64,000 nt of DNA, from the NCBI GenBank assembly GCA_029532415.1, contig JAQOTA010000057.1, positions 1-64,000 on the forward strand. Reading direction: 5' to 3'. Positions 24,917 to 37,135 of the stretch are shown piece after piece (within the stretch, counting starts at the first letter, position 1; the number at the start of each line of letters is the position of its first letter). Source of the stretch: Marasmius tenuissimus. Lineage: Eukaryota > Basidiomycota > Agaricomycetes > Agaricales > Marasmiaceae. The translations under genes and the position numbers were made by a program. The notes beneath the pieces are model-generated. The model was not told the DNA's origin and made no database searches. It saw only the letters and a list, made by a program, of their open reading frames with translations.

Positions 24917-27537
24917 GAAGATGATAGGTGAATAGTGCGTTTGATGGGGGGAGCAAGTGAGAAGAGAAGATGATGGTGGAGGAGAGACAGCACGGGCTGT
25001 ATCATGAGAGCAGTCGTGATCAAAACACTCAACAGCACTCTCGTTTCCAGACCTACGCCGCAGTACTACAGCCGTACAATGCGATATTCTCATCGGCAGA
25101 AAATATCATAGCCCATCAAGGACGCAGTGCTGGTCCTGATGAACACTCACTGAAGCGGTACATGCCCCCATCCGTTCACTCCCGAGCTTCCTTTAAGGCG
25201 GAACCCTTGAAACTACACTTTTCTGACTGAGTGGTTAAACGTCCGGTTGGTCGACGAGTTTCGGGAGGAAAGACAGAATGATGGCAGACATTTTTGAGAA
25301 AACCGTACGGTGTTCGAGATGATCGGTATCGAGGTGAAACTCGCGAGCCGTATCGTCTAGGTGCGGACGAAGACGGGAAAGTTCGAATGTCGAGAATCGA
25401 GATTCGACATGAGTGTCAAGGAACAAGGGGCATGATTTGTGATCGGCCCGAATCCGAACCCAAAAGCGGCTATAGGCGCTCATACTTGGGCTTGCGCTCG
25501 AACCACCAGACTCCCCTCCCAAATCCTTCCTTCCCATTCTCTTTTACGAATCATCACTCGCTGCTCTTCCTCCAACAAACTTCTCCGTCTTCTTGAGGCA
25601 GTTTCTGATGCAAGTCGGATGATGATTCTTCAAGCTTGAGGACCGGACTGGTGTGTAATTCTGCGATTCTTGCAACTTCTAAAGTCTCATGTGCTTATTC
25701 TCTGCTATAAGTATCCGTTTTGGAAAACTTTCAGGGCACAAAGAGCTCCTAGTCTCGCTTTAAACTGCCATCTCAGTGGTAGATTAATTGTAGAATCCGG
25801 CTTTTGGAGTGGCTTGAGCGGGTAGCCTTCCATAATTCAATCTGGTACGGCGCCACTGGCAGTAAGTCAGCCTTGTCAACTCTCGTCCTGCGTCCCCTAA
25901 TCCCCGTTGCTTCTTTAGTCATTAAAATGATTTCGAGGCCATATGATGCCCGAAGTATCCCAAAGTTCTCTGTTAAGACTCACCGCGAGAAACTCCCGCC
26001 GTCTGTGACGCAGACGACGATGAAGGTTCACTGGCACCACTGGACAACACAATGATGGACCTGATGGCTTTTGTCTGACGTCCGTGTATCTATGCAAATA
26101 CAGTATGCGTGGCATGCAGTACATATCCGATACACGATACACTCCAGACTCCCGCCTATCTGGTCCCAGAAGGCCAATATCACACCTCATAAATCTCGCC
26201 ACCGATCTCTAGATCTCACGCCCACGCCCAGCTTCCTTCGCCCAGTTCCAGTCTTCTCATTCATCTTCGACCTTTGGTTCCATATCGGGTCCAATGTCCC
26301 CTTTCGCTCTTCCGTAGTCGTGCTACACGACCCTTTTGTGGGACACCTCGCAATCATGTAGTCTATATCGCCAGAACAAGCGTACGAGAATGCATCGAAA
26401 TGGTTGTAGAATTATGACCTCAGCGTACTGACTGAGGTTTTGGCGAGAAAAGAGTCTTGTAATATGGGAGGGATTTACTTGCCACCACTACACCGAACGA
26501 AAGCCCGCACGCGTCTTCTAAACTCTGTCCATAGTCATGATGGCCAGCGACTCGGCTCCCTATCTCACTCCACCATATCGCCCGGCGCTTTATCGACCAA
26601 GCAAACAGATTCCTAATAATTGATATAGTCTTCCAGGTGAGTGCTGGCCCCCACGTAGGATCTTCGACTTCCTGACGAGTCCTTCGCCGTTTCTAGTCTG
26701 TGATTCAAACATATTCAGCAGCTAGAATGCCAGGAAGATATGGGTTATCCTTTTCATCGATGCATATGATATGCAACGTACGTCGTACCAGTAGTGCCTT
26801 GTGCCCTTTCGATTCTGAATTTCGAGCGCAGCGGTATACAGCCTATCTCGGACCCAATGGCCGTTGCAGTCGCCAACCCCAGCCTTCGATAAGTCCTCGT
26901 GCTTTTTAATGTGCACTGAACCACTATCTACACGTCGAACCGGTCTTAGAACAAGGTCTCAATCCGTCCATAACCACCTAAAGAGGCCCCCAGGTCTTCA
27001 GGACTCGGAAAACCTTCAGCACCCGTACACGCGACTGTCAGACGTGTAGATCACGTACGGCTCGAGAAGTCGATTATTTCGAGGTACTGGAAGGACGTAG
27101 TATAAAACGGACGGATGAACAGGCGCGTGAGTCGCTTCGGACGACAAGGTACATTTGCGTTGGGATAAAAATGAAGCCAGGTTCATGATTGACGTGCTTT
27201 ATCAACATCTCCCGTGCTTCAGTGACTCTTTTGGACGTTATCTGAGGTCGATCAGCTGTGGGATGATGACGAGAGCCCTAAATGTGTTTTTGGCTCGAGT
27301 TACAGCCTCACAATCAACAGTACTAGCACGAGCGACGACACCCACAACGCAGAAGTTGATTTGAACGCATGACTGGAATCAGAGTGAGGGAACGGTCGGG
27401 TATTTTCACTATTGACACGTATTGTATCTCGTAGATACAACCGTGCGTAGTGTCTTTAAGAGGAATATAGTACATGAACGGCGTGAGCGACAGAATACGT
27501 ATCGGGAAATGTAGAAGACAATAGCGGCCTGAGTAAG
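24917..27537. other. Spacer between copies 3 and 4, decayed repeats, no firm gene
   Basis: A 100-codon minus-strand open frame at 25235-25537 is unrecognised. 25790-26060 is homologous to 41810-42010 (shared AATCCGGCTTTTGG and a GATTC(A/G)A(C/T)CTGGTA(C/G)G stretch), so part of this is another dispersed duplicated block. Near 26515 lies one more copy of the TCTAAACTCTGTCCA segment found at 15968, 34132, 56228 and 60244. 27320-27537 is homologous to 12940-13190. Confidence 0.45.
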
Positions 27538-27790
27538 CTAAAAGCCGATGGTAAGAATGTCTGAATCATTCGAAAGCGTAGATGAGAGCGGCGAGAGTAG
27601 AGTTGATAAGAGCCCCCCGGAGTGAGTACCAGCTGCTAACGCAAATGATGATCGAGTGAGAGTTTGCTGAAGTCGGAGATATGAAGGAAAGAGCGTACTT
27701 TTCAATGCAGGAGATGTCGAAGGTTCACATTCAGACTCTGTGAAGATGGGATTTAGAGTGACTCGTATGGGAAAGAAATATGAAGCCGAC
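27538..27790 (-). pseudogene. Remnant type I 3' end fused downstream of copy 4
   Basis: This holds the last two exons of a type I copy: ESECEPSTSPALK, then an intron, then a tail ending NDSDILTIGF before TAG at 27538. Against copy 2, the last 14 codons differ mainly at third positions, which says the segment was under protein-level selection. Its own upstream exon survives only as a degraded end (GFEPTTTDSTRHTK … NRFEHV, then TGA) that is joined to the type II tail of copy 4 near 27910. Confidence 0.65.
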
Positions 27791-27794
27791 CTTG

Positions 27795-29808
27795 TCAAAC
27801 GTGTTCAAACCGATTCACGTCTTGCACGGGCTGGAGAAGATGGCCACCAACTTTGGTATGTCGAGTGGAGTCAGTTGTAGTGGGCTCGAAGCCGTGAGGG
27901 AGTCCAATCAGGTGGGCTGTACTGGGATCCTTAATTGTTGAGACGTGTGCCGTCAACATCGAGGCTCCAATCTCGAGGGAAGGTCCTGCCAATGAAATTG
28001 GAGGAGATCAGACAACAGTAAAGAAAGGAATAGGTGGAACGAGCCTTGTTCGACCTGCGCAAACCGATCCGAGTTGCTCAGAGGTTGGTAAATGTTTTCT
28101 TCATATCCAAGAGATCGAGCGAAAATAGTGGTGGGCGGTTCAAAGCCCCGGAGTAACTGATATCGGTGTAGGTAGCTGTAGGCATCATTGGACCAAGAGC
28201 GTGATATGAAGTATTGAGAGAGGAAGAGCTTGGTTGGAAGGCCAAAGTCGTTGCAGAGGTCGTCAAAGAGTGGAGAGTGGCCGTCTTCATCAAAGGACCA
28301 GAAATGAAGGGAAGAGGTGTCGCCATCGCGTAAGTCAGGGGCAGGTGGTCGGATAAAAAGGTAGATTGGTTGTCGGAATTGTTGGCGGGCTTCAGAGTCT
28401 GAAAGGCGGCCATTCAACCAGGCTCGAGGGTAGGTGAGCTCTGAAAGATGTCAGCAGGTGGAAGGGGAGTGGAAAATGGCAACGCACGATAGACACTCAA
28501 ATCCTCCTTCAAAGAGATTCCACGGGCACCGAAAACACTCCAGGCCTGCGACAACCACGCCATGTTTGCTTCCAAATTACACTCCAACCAAAAATCGGAT
28601 CCATCGTTGAGCGTGAATCTACCCGAGATGTCAGATAAAAGAGGTGGGTGATTCCTTCAAACCCACCTTGTTAGTCCATTCTTTAGCACTTTTCGATCTG
28701 AAAGATCATCGTCGTCGCTCTCCCAGACATTGTTTGCGACGGCGATGGGGGCGTTTGTCAGCGTCGAGATGACCGTCGGCCAAGGGACTCGTTCAGGCAC
28801 GGAATTTTCAATCGAGGCACCCGAATCAGCGACTTCGTTGACAATGACGTGACTGACGTTCTTCCGCTTGAGGCTCGCCAAGAAGCGCAACAGAACGTCT
28901 TCTTGGACGAGCTCTGCAGTCAAGGGCAGCTCCTCATCTCCAAAATCCCTCCAAGTACGAACGGGGGGTGGCCCTGATGGACCACGGCAAAACACTCCCC
29001 TCCGCGGATCCAACCACAATTCTTCAGGCATGCAACGCAATCGCCTCTGTAATCATATTGTTCAACTGTATTTGGATATTACACTGACTACTTACAGTTA
29101 CACTATTGAGATATGCCCGACCTAGAATTCCTGCATTCACCTGCGCAGCCGGCACCAGCTCTGGAGAAGACAATCAGTGAAACTTGACCGATGGGACGTC
29201 ACCGGTACATACCATTGTACAATAGTATCGATGGAATTTCTGACCGATTGTAGCCGTACATTTGAGGTGCATTCAATGTCCTAGAACGACTTGAGCATCC
29301 GAGCGGTGGGAGGAGAGCTGAACGTACAGTTCATTCATCAACGTAGTAAAATCTTCTTGGAAGGCCTGAAGCAAGTTTTAGCATTCATCAGATAAATGAC
29401 AATCAATTCCTGGCGTACCTTTTTAGCCTCTGGGCCTCTATATTCTACCACCGTGAACATTCTGCCTGGTCTGTCCACAAGTTCCGCCGCATGAATAATC
29501 CTATCAGCTCGGAGTCGTCCCTCTTCCCACTCCCTTCTATCCCCGTTGTCCCATCGTCGTGGATATCTGTAGGTTCCACTCTCCCTCACCCGGTAGATGG
29601 CGCCACGTTTCACGTTGAAGTACTGGGAAATAGTCGGATTAGGACTCTAGGAAACAATCTTGCCAAATACCTCGTCAAACTCTGTCCGTTCCTTCTCCTT
29701 TGATTGGACTATCGTCGTGGTGTAGTTGACTTGGTCTCCCTGAACCTGAACGAAGTTGCCGCCGGTGATTCGAAAGTTGCGTGCGTTTTGGAAGAAGTGG
29801 GAAAACAT
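27795..29808 (-). CDS. Copy 4 of the expanded family, open throughout, chimeric C-terminus
   Basis: ATG at 29808 (MFSHFFQNARNFRITGGNFVQ). The exons follow copy 2: HAAELVDRPGRMFTVVEYRG, AFQEDFTTLMNEL, APQMYGYNRSEIPSILLYN, ELVPAAQVNAGILG, ELWLDPRRGVFCRGPSGP, LPLTAELVQEDVLLRFLASL, PTVISTLTNAPIAVANNVW, QPIYLFIRPPAPDL, SSLHFWSFDEDG. No stop is met. Intron 8 has a GC donor (CAAG|gctcgt). The last exon begins as type II (GPSLEIGASMLTAHVSTIKD) but after about 30 codons switches to a second, degraded copy of the end of exon 8 and stops at TGA 27795-27797. Probably expressed, with an altered tail; function unknown. Confidence 0.72.
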
Positions 29809-29962
29809 TGAGATGACGAACTGGCGGTGCGCTGAGTACGAGAGAAGGGAGAAGGTGGTGGTAGCGAGACAACACGGTTGGTATCCCAAGAGCAGCCCAT
29901 ACCCAGAGTCAGACTGCGACTCGGATCAGAACATGCGGCGTCCCGGGGTTTGACAGCAATTC

Positions 29963-29972
29963 CTCTTTTAAA
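29963..29972 (-). promoter_or_regulatory. TATA-like box of copy 4
   Basis: TTTAAAAGAG on the minus strand, about 160 bases before ATG 29808. Copy 6 has TCTATAAGAG at the same distance, inside the same AGGAATTGCTG-like context. Confidence 0.4.
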
Positions 29973-32900
29973 CATTGATTCCATTCAAGATACCTCCACA
30001 TGGCGCTCCAGAGCCTGGGTCAATCCTGCGATAAACGTCTAAATTCCCCAAATCCGTAGCTCTCGTCCGTGATATGTTGAGCATCATGTTGGTGGTATGC
30101 CGATTTAGTGAGAAGAAATTCAGAGTGAATAGACATAGAATTTTGAGGGAGTCATATCTTGTACATGCGCGTTGAGCCTCGGACTCGGAGTGGGTTTCGT
30201 GAAACACAAAGCATGGATCGGGATCAGCCCGGAGTCAGAATTGTTTATAAAGCCAAGTAAAGCGCTCATAATTGGCGCCCAAGCTTCCTTGTACGCGAAC
30301 CACCAATCACCCACCCTTACGTTCCTCAAATGGCACTCATTGCACTATCCCGCGGCAACACCCCCCACTGCTCACAAATTTTCGACTCGAATATTGGTCC
30401 TTGAATCGACAGCGTGTAATTGCTATCCCAGTGAGCTCATTCGACGCTCACGCTCTCGGGGGTTGGCATTTTCAGGACCCGGATTGACACCCTTGAAGCT
30501 TGATTCTTGGAGTATAACAAGCCTAATCAGCCGTGTTTTTGAAGAATAACAAGAGTAGGTTTGTGACTTTAGTTCCGGACCCCAAGCATATGGATTTAAT
30601 GAACCTACTTGGTACGTCTGCCCCGATCTGTCACGATCCTTTCAGTTGAGTGCTTTTGGGCTCATGAGAGTCTCTTTAGGACTCAGAAATCTGAATCTGC
30701 TCTGTATTCCATCCCCAGGACCTCAAAAACAACGTACGACCTTCAAGCCTTCGTCAAATTCAGACCGTCAACTATCCCTCAAGATTGAGCAAAAACCCTA
30801 TGCACTATCACACTCTACACCTGAGACAATCACCTTGCCCGGAGATGGCTTACTCATACTCAAGACTGGACCTACGACGAACACCTCAATTCGATCTCGG
30901 CCAGCTCTTTGTGATACACTCAGCTCTTAGATCCCAGTTGAGCATCTTCAATACCGGATTGTTTCCTATCGACCGTTTCAATTACTGAGCTTTTTGTGTG
31001 TGGGCCTGTGGGCCTGCTTTCCCATGACCATAACAGACCATCATAACGGCCAGGAAATCTTGCAACGAGACTTGTCCGGCAGTTGAACGCGGTTTCTGCG
31101 GTAAGAGGAGTCACCGATCGACCTTGCGACGTACACACCGGAACTCGCAGGAGCGTCAGGGATGCGACAAGGATGATCGCACCGGAATCTAGGCTTCGCC
31201 CTTGATCTTACTTTTGAGCTCTTCATTTTATCGGTACATACCTCTGACTCGGGAGATAGCTTGAGAGCTTTAGATGCTTGTAATTCATCTATCTGCTGGG
31301 CTCATCGATCTATCCAGCACTCTGAACGCACCTAAGTCGTGCCAAGTATATCTATCTACCTTACACGACCTACCCAGGCCTGGGTACGAGCTCCTGGTGG
31401 AAAACTCGACGTTGCGACGAACTTGGGTTTGTGAGTAGGCTTACGGGGCGAGAAGGCATCCGCCGGTGTCCGGTAATGCTAACTTGTTCTTGAAAATAGC
31501 GTGAGGCTACTTCCGGGGACGAGGAGATCTTATATTGACACTGGCCGTTTGGTTCTCAACGTCTCAGCGGCGGCTCAGTGCATGTCCTCTGCATTCAACA
31601 CGCTTGTGCCTCTTGATTTTTGTCCGCTGAAACTGTTTCTCGAGACGACAACTTCATACACCGTCATTCGTGCGACTTCCGTCTGGAACCTAATCCCTCC
31701 ATCGCCTAACATCTCCAAAGCTTGAAAGGAACGCCCTACCCTGGAGTTAAACTTGAGATCCGGTATATACGACGAGATCGTATGTCTCTAGATTTTAGTA
31801 AGTCAGTCCCGTCAACCCTTTTCTTTTAACCGTCTGTTCCCGGAACCATATGATAGTCAAAGGATCATACTCTCTGTCACTCCTAAAAATAATAAACTCA
31901 CGCCGTACGGATACCACCGAAGGCCGTTGTAGTGCTTCAATCAAACAGTCCGAGTGGACAAGATATGAAAATCTGCTTTGTTTACTCCCAAATCTCCCAA
32001 TAGGTAGTCAGTCGCTCAGAGGCTCGTCTAACTGTCAACGAAGAGGTAGGAGTACAAGTGATTGGACTATCTGGTATGGTGCTGTTGCGGTACGTCTCGG
32101 ACCACTCTCGGTCAACTGATTCTCCCGAAGTCATTTTAAACGGCCGTGCTGAGTGGCAGCTGCCGCTACTTTTCTGTTTCCATCCGCTTGAATGCAGGTG
32201 TACTGTCCATTATGCCCCAATCTGACGGGGTGTCTTGCCGAGCTTTGTGCGGTTGAACCGTGATTATTAAGTATCTCGTTGGTATATATCTGTAGCCAGT
32301 CTCGGATTAGACGGCTCAACATTAGTGCATTGCACGTCTCTCAGGACAAAGAGGTTGAGAGATGTCTACGAGAATCACAACTTTGTGGGTCCTTGTAGGC
32401 GCGAAATGTGGCGGACGACCGAGATTACGCAGGGCAGTCTGATCGCGTATAACTCCGTCTGCTTCAGGTATATCTCAATCTACCTCGGAATGTAGAGACG
32501 GATTGGCGTGGTCCAATCGACAATTTTGGAGCAGTAATCAAAGCCTCGTATATTGAGGTTTCTACTGTTTGAGACCTGATCATCCCATTCTTAACTGCCT
32601 CCACGACCGGCACGACGCCCAGCTTCACATAGTTGAGATGTAACTTACGGTACGGAGCAGATGAGACCTCTTGGACGTTGAGGTACGTATACAGGCTCTA
32701 GCGATGAGATGGCCAGGGCAGGTCAAGCCGGATGGCAATGAAACTGGCCTTGTCCCGGCCACAGGCCAGTGCGCTCCGAGGTCCCGGATGGACTTCCGGG
32801 AGTGGCTCAATTGGATAAAATGAGGGGCTATGAATAAGGAAGGACTTCACTTGCCTTGAAATGCCTTGATTTGGGGAGTTTGTGGCATGTGTGAGATTCC

Positions 32901-33058
32901 GGAGGCGAAATTATCCGATTGAGAACGAGACGAATTACACAAAGTCAGAGCTAGCTTTGTTAACCTGACTTACACGAGTTCGACCTTCCACAGTTACGAT
33001 ATTGTGGTTGGAGGTGATAGTCAGGGTACCGGGCTACCCGCCTGGAAATCAATCCGAA
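29973..33058. other. Spacer with decayed duplicated blocks, no firm gene
   Basis: 30100-30650 matches 41040-41310 in the upstream flank of copy 5 (shared CTCACGCTCTCGG(G/A)GGTTGGCA and related words). 31790-32110 contains words shared with 25860-25900 and 41850-41880. 32330-33010 resembles the units at 57100-58200. Plus-strand frames such as 31501-31725 show no domain. I read this as a graveyard of segmental duplicates. Confidence 0.45.
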
Positions 33059-33060
33059 TA

Positions 33061-33440
33061 CTGACCTATTTTATTCAATTCGTATGGGGTTTTCCGTGTG
33101 ACGAAAATTTTTGCCGGGGCAAATTCGTGTGGCGGGCGAGTGACCGGTGACAAAAACGAAAATTCGTATGAAACTTTCAAGCCACCGGCCACTAGGAGAG
33201 GAGAAGTAAGGAGACGGCGACGGCTATGGCTGCCGCAAGCAGAAAACTGCGGAGGATACCTGATTTGGGCTGAGAAGTCCTGGAAAAGGTCATTTTCTTG
33301 CCTTTCTCGAGCTTTCCGGAAATTTGTCACATACTGGGACAATTCGTATGACCCCCCTGTGACTGCGTGACCATACGAAAAAAATTCGTATGCCCAGGGC
33401 CTTGTGACGTGTGATATACGAATTGAATAAAATAGGTCAG
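33061..33440. mobile_element. 380-bp TIR element with TA target site (Tc1/mariner-like MITE)
   Basis: A perfect 25-bp inverted repeat (33061-33085 and 33416-33440) starting CTGACCTATTTTATTCAATT is flanked by TA on both sides (33059-33060 and 33441-33442). The ATTCGTATG word recurs inside in both orientations. There is no coding capacity. TA duplication and the CTG start also describe the element at 52396-53394. Confidence 0.8.
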
Positions 33441-33619
33441 TATCACCCCGAGAGACAATGATCTGAACAAGGTGTAACATTCCTTGCAATGTAGGCAAAG
33501 CTGGAAATGCATTAGTAGTGTTTCCTCATCTAGCAGCTCAAATATACTCACCTCAGCAAACACCGTGCGTTTTGGATCCGCGTTGCAGGAAAACCCATCG
33601 ACGGCGGGTCAATATTCAA

Positions 33620-34261
33620 TTTGTGCTCCTCTCCCTTGATACGGCTGTGATGGGTACCTACTAGCCACTCTGAGAGTAGAATGACAATGGTACGGGTGAT
33701 TCCATAGCAGTTTTTGTAGGACATCAGTTCGCCGCACGGAGCTGTTCCGAATTCTTCGTCAACCGTTTCAACCCAACCTCCTTTCTACCGACCCACATTG
33801 CTATACACAGCTCCGAGTTCCCTCTTATGTCCACCTGACCACACAAGTAATGCTTTCGAGATGATCAAAGCCCCATCGAGATGAATGAACGGGTACCATT
33901 TCCATCTCAAAACGGCGAAAAGGACGATGACTCGAGCTTAGAGCTATTGTTGACTTTCCGACTCTAAAGAATGCCTGGCACCAAGGATTGAGACATGAAG
34001 AGAAAATACTAAGAGAGGGAACGATCTCGCCACGAGAATGTAGTTGGGATCCCGACCCTTATGGGACATCATGAAGGTCAGAACTCAGATCCAGGGTCAA
34101 CCGGTCACGGTGAGTCTCACGGTTCACCCGCCAAATTCTTTCCACGACCACCATGACCATCAAATCACTTCCTCTCTCACCAGTCCGAATCGATTCAAGC
34201 ACTCTCCACAACACCACAAATGGCTGAGAGTACACAAAGTCGGAGGAAATGTTTTGGGTAT
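33620..34261. repeat. Duplicated flank block, copy b, left part (continues at 37136-38333)
   Basis: Homologous to 15430-16080 and 59730-60380, sharing TCCGAGTTCCCTC, CCACGACCACCATGACCATC and related words. The block is cut by the palindromic element at 34262-37135; in copy c the two halves are adjacent. No intact gene is seen. Confidence 0.6.
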
Positions 34262-37135
34262 CACTGGGTGAAGTCAACAGTAATGTAGATGTATTATGTT
34301 AAAATTTATGCTAACATTATTTGTTTGAGATTTATGAAAAGTCAGATCAAATATGTTGAAAAGATCAAAGTTTTATGCTGAACCAGAACCAAGATAATCC
34401 TTAACACAATGTAACAATAAGTTGTCTGTATTATGCTAAAAAGATTGAAGATTTATCTTGTGCATTATATTGAAGCAGGGCGATATTGAGTTTAGTATAA
34501 AATCAGCTTACTTCTCTTCCAAATTATGTTAAAAATATGTTGATTGGGTGTTCTGTATAATGAAAGCATAGTACTTGGTATAAATCAAACACATTATGCT
34601 AAATATATATGCTCAGTGATTCTGTGTAGATTAAAATAATGCATTGGTATTATGCTGAAAGATAATGTATAATGGAGGTGTGAGCTGAATATGTGAGGTG
34701 ATGCAGTGAGCACCTCATTCAACATAATGAAAAATGGTATTGTGTTGAAGTTATAAAAAGCAAGATGCGGAAGAGTAAGCCCAGCATAATGTAAATATAA
34801 ATTAGACAAGCATTATGTTGTATGATGCTGTAGTACTGAGCATACTTGGGCCAGCTGGAAGCACATTACTGGGTCTGTAGCTGGATATGATTCTGTGCAC
34901 AGAGCCTACATATATCTGCATCTACATCTACATCCACATGCATATGCTAGGCATATAACCAATATATAGCCTGCATATGCCTCATAATATGGCTCACATA
35001 TGCCCTATATATGCCCTGTGCATGTTCTATATATGCCCTGTGTATGCCCCACATATGCCCTGTGTATGCCCTACATAGACCCCACATATGCCCAATATAT
35101 GCCCCACATATGCTAGATAGGTCTCAAAAATCATAATAAGCTCTCTCAAGTGCATATGCTGGGCATATGGTTTGCATATGGCTCACATATGGCCCGCATA
35201 TGCTGTGTATGTCTTGACTTGTGAGACTTACAACTGGCTATCTAAAGCCTCTGGATTCTGTGTATGCCCCACATAGTCCCTGTATATGCACCACATATGC
35301 CCCACATATGCCCCCTTGTATGCCCCACATATGCTAGATAAGCTTTTGAGGCCTGTATATGCCTTCCTGAGTATGTTTAGATCTACGTCTACTTGCATAT
35401 GCTAGGCATATAGTCCACTTATGACCCACATATGACCTGTATATGGCCTGTGTATGCTGTCGAAACCTCTGAACTCTGTATATGACCCACATATGGCCCA
35501 AATATGCTAGATAGGTCTTGAAAGTCATGGCGATCAGCTCTCCCAAGCCTCCAGAGCCTGTATGTGCCCTGTGTGTTTTCCATATGCTCAACATGTGTCC
35601 TGTCTATGCCCCACATACATTGTGTGTATAGCCCAGACATTAGGGTATATACAAGCCCTGAAAGCTTGAGAGAGCTGGTTTGTGATTTTCAAGACATATG
35701 TGGCATATGCAGAGCATATGTGTAGCCTAGAGGCTTCAGATTGTGAATTTCAAGAATTAAGATATATGCAGCATATGCAGATCATACACAGGCTATACGC
35801 AGGCCATATGCAGGCCATATGCTGAGCATATGCAAGTCAATGTAGATTTAGACATATGCAGGAGGACATATACAGGTCTCAAAGAATTGAGAGGGATGAT
35901 TGTGATTGTGATTTCCAAGGCCTATCTAGCATATGTGGGCCATATGTGGGTCATAAGTGGACTATATGTGGGTCATAAGTGGACTATATGCCTAGCATAT
36001 GCAAGTAGACGTAGATCTAAACATACTCAGGAAGGCATATACAGGCCTCAAAAGCTTATCTAGCATATGTGGGGCATACAAGGGGGCATATGTGGGGCAT
36101 ATGTGGTGCATATACAGGGACTATGTGGGGCATACACAGAATCCAGAGGCTTTAGATAGCCAGTTGTAAGTCTCACAAGTCAAGACATACACAGCATATG
36201 CGGGCCATATGTGAGCCATATGCAAACCATATGCCCAGCATATGCACTTGAGAGAGCTTATTATGATTTTTGAGACCTATCTAGCATATGTGGGGCATAT
36301 ATTGGGCATATGTGGGGTCTATGTAGGGCATACACAGGGCATATGTGGGGCATACACAGGGCATATATAGAACATGCACAGGGCATATATAGGGCATATG
36401 TGAGCCATATTATGAGGCATATGCAGGCTATATATTGGTTATATGCCTAGCATATGCATGTGGATGTAGATGTAGATGCAGATATATGTAGGCTCTGTGC
36501 ACAGAATCATATCCAGCTACAGACCCAGTAATGTGCTTCCAGCTGGCCCAAGTATGCTCAGTACTACAGCATCATACAACATAATGCTTGTCTAATTTAT
36601 ATTTACATTATGCTGGGCTTACTCTTCCGCATCTTGCTTTTTATAACTTCAACACAATACCATTTTTCATTATGTTGAATGAGGTGCTCACTGCATCACC
36701 TCACATATTCAGCTCACACCTCCATTATACATTATCTTTCAGCATAATACCAATGCATTATTTTAATCTACACAGAATCACTGAGCATATATATTTAGCA
36801 TAATGTGTTTGATTTATACCAAGTACTATGCTTTCATTATACAGAACACCCAATCAACATATTTTTAACATAATTTGGAAGAGAAGTAAGCTGATTTTAT
36901 ACTAAACTCAATATCGCCCTGCTTCAATATAATGCACAAGATAAATCTTCAATCTTTTTAGCATAATACAGACAACTTATTGTTACATTGTGTTAAGGAT
37001 TATCTTGGTTCTGGTTCAGCATAAAACTTTGATCTTTTCAACATATTTGATCTGACTTTTCATAAATCTCAAACAAATAATGTTAGCATAAATTTTAACA
37101 TAATACATCTACATTACTGTTGACTTCACCCAGTG
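34262..37135. mobile_element. 2.87-kb near-perfect palindrome: CACTA-type fold-back element with TAT TSD
   Basis: Two inverted arms of about 1172 bp (34262-35433 and 35964-37135) pair around a centre at 35698/35699, with about 530 bp of non-palindromic spacer. I saw no mismatch in the arm stretches I compared. Termini read CACTGGGTGAAGTCAACAGT, flanked by the 3-base duplication TAT (34259-34261 and 37136-37138). The homologous site at about 60385-60415 is uninterrupted, which confirms the insertion. The outer 550 bp of each arm carry many copies of ATTATG(C/T)T(A/G)A-like words, as the subterminal binding repeats of CACTA elements do. The 71-codon frames at 34594-34809 and 36588-36803 are mirror images, not genes. 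Confidence 0.85.
34900..36500. repeat. CATATG-rich degenerate tandem array at the palindrome core
   Basis: The inner part of both arms and the spacer consist of variants of a GGGGCATATGTG / CACATATGCCCC unit at 10-25 base spacing. CATATG is itself palindromic, so this core can pair at many registers. It has no coding value. Confidence 0.8.

Noticed and set aside
35334..36063. 86- and 77-codon frames rich in YVGHKWTI repeats
   Set aside because: They are translations of the CATATG-rich array, not genes.
34594..36803. Two identical 71-codon proteins on opposite strands
   Set aside because: They are mirror images inside the palindrome arms, AT-rich and without any sign of coding constraint.
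34262..37135. Palindrome as a pure assembly artefact
   Set aside because: The asymmetric 530-bp spacer, the TAT duplication and the homologous empty site argue for a real insertion, though long-read confirmation is desirable.
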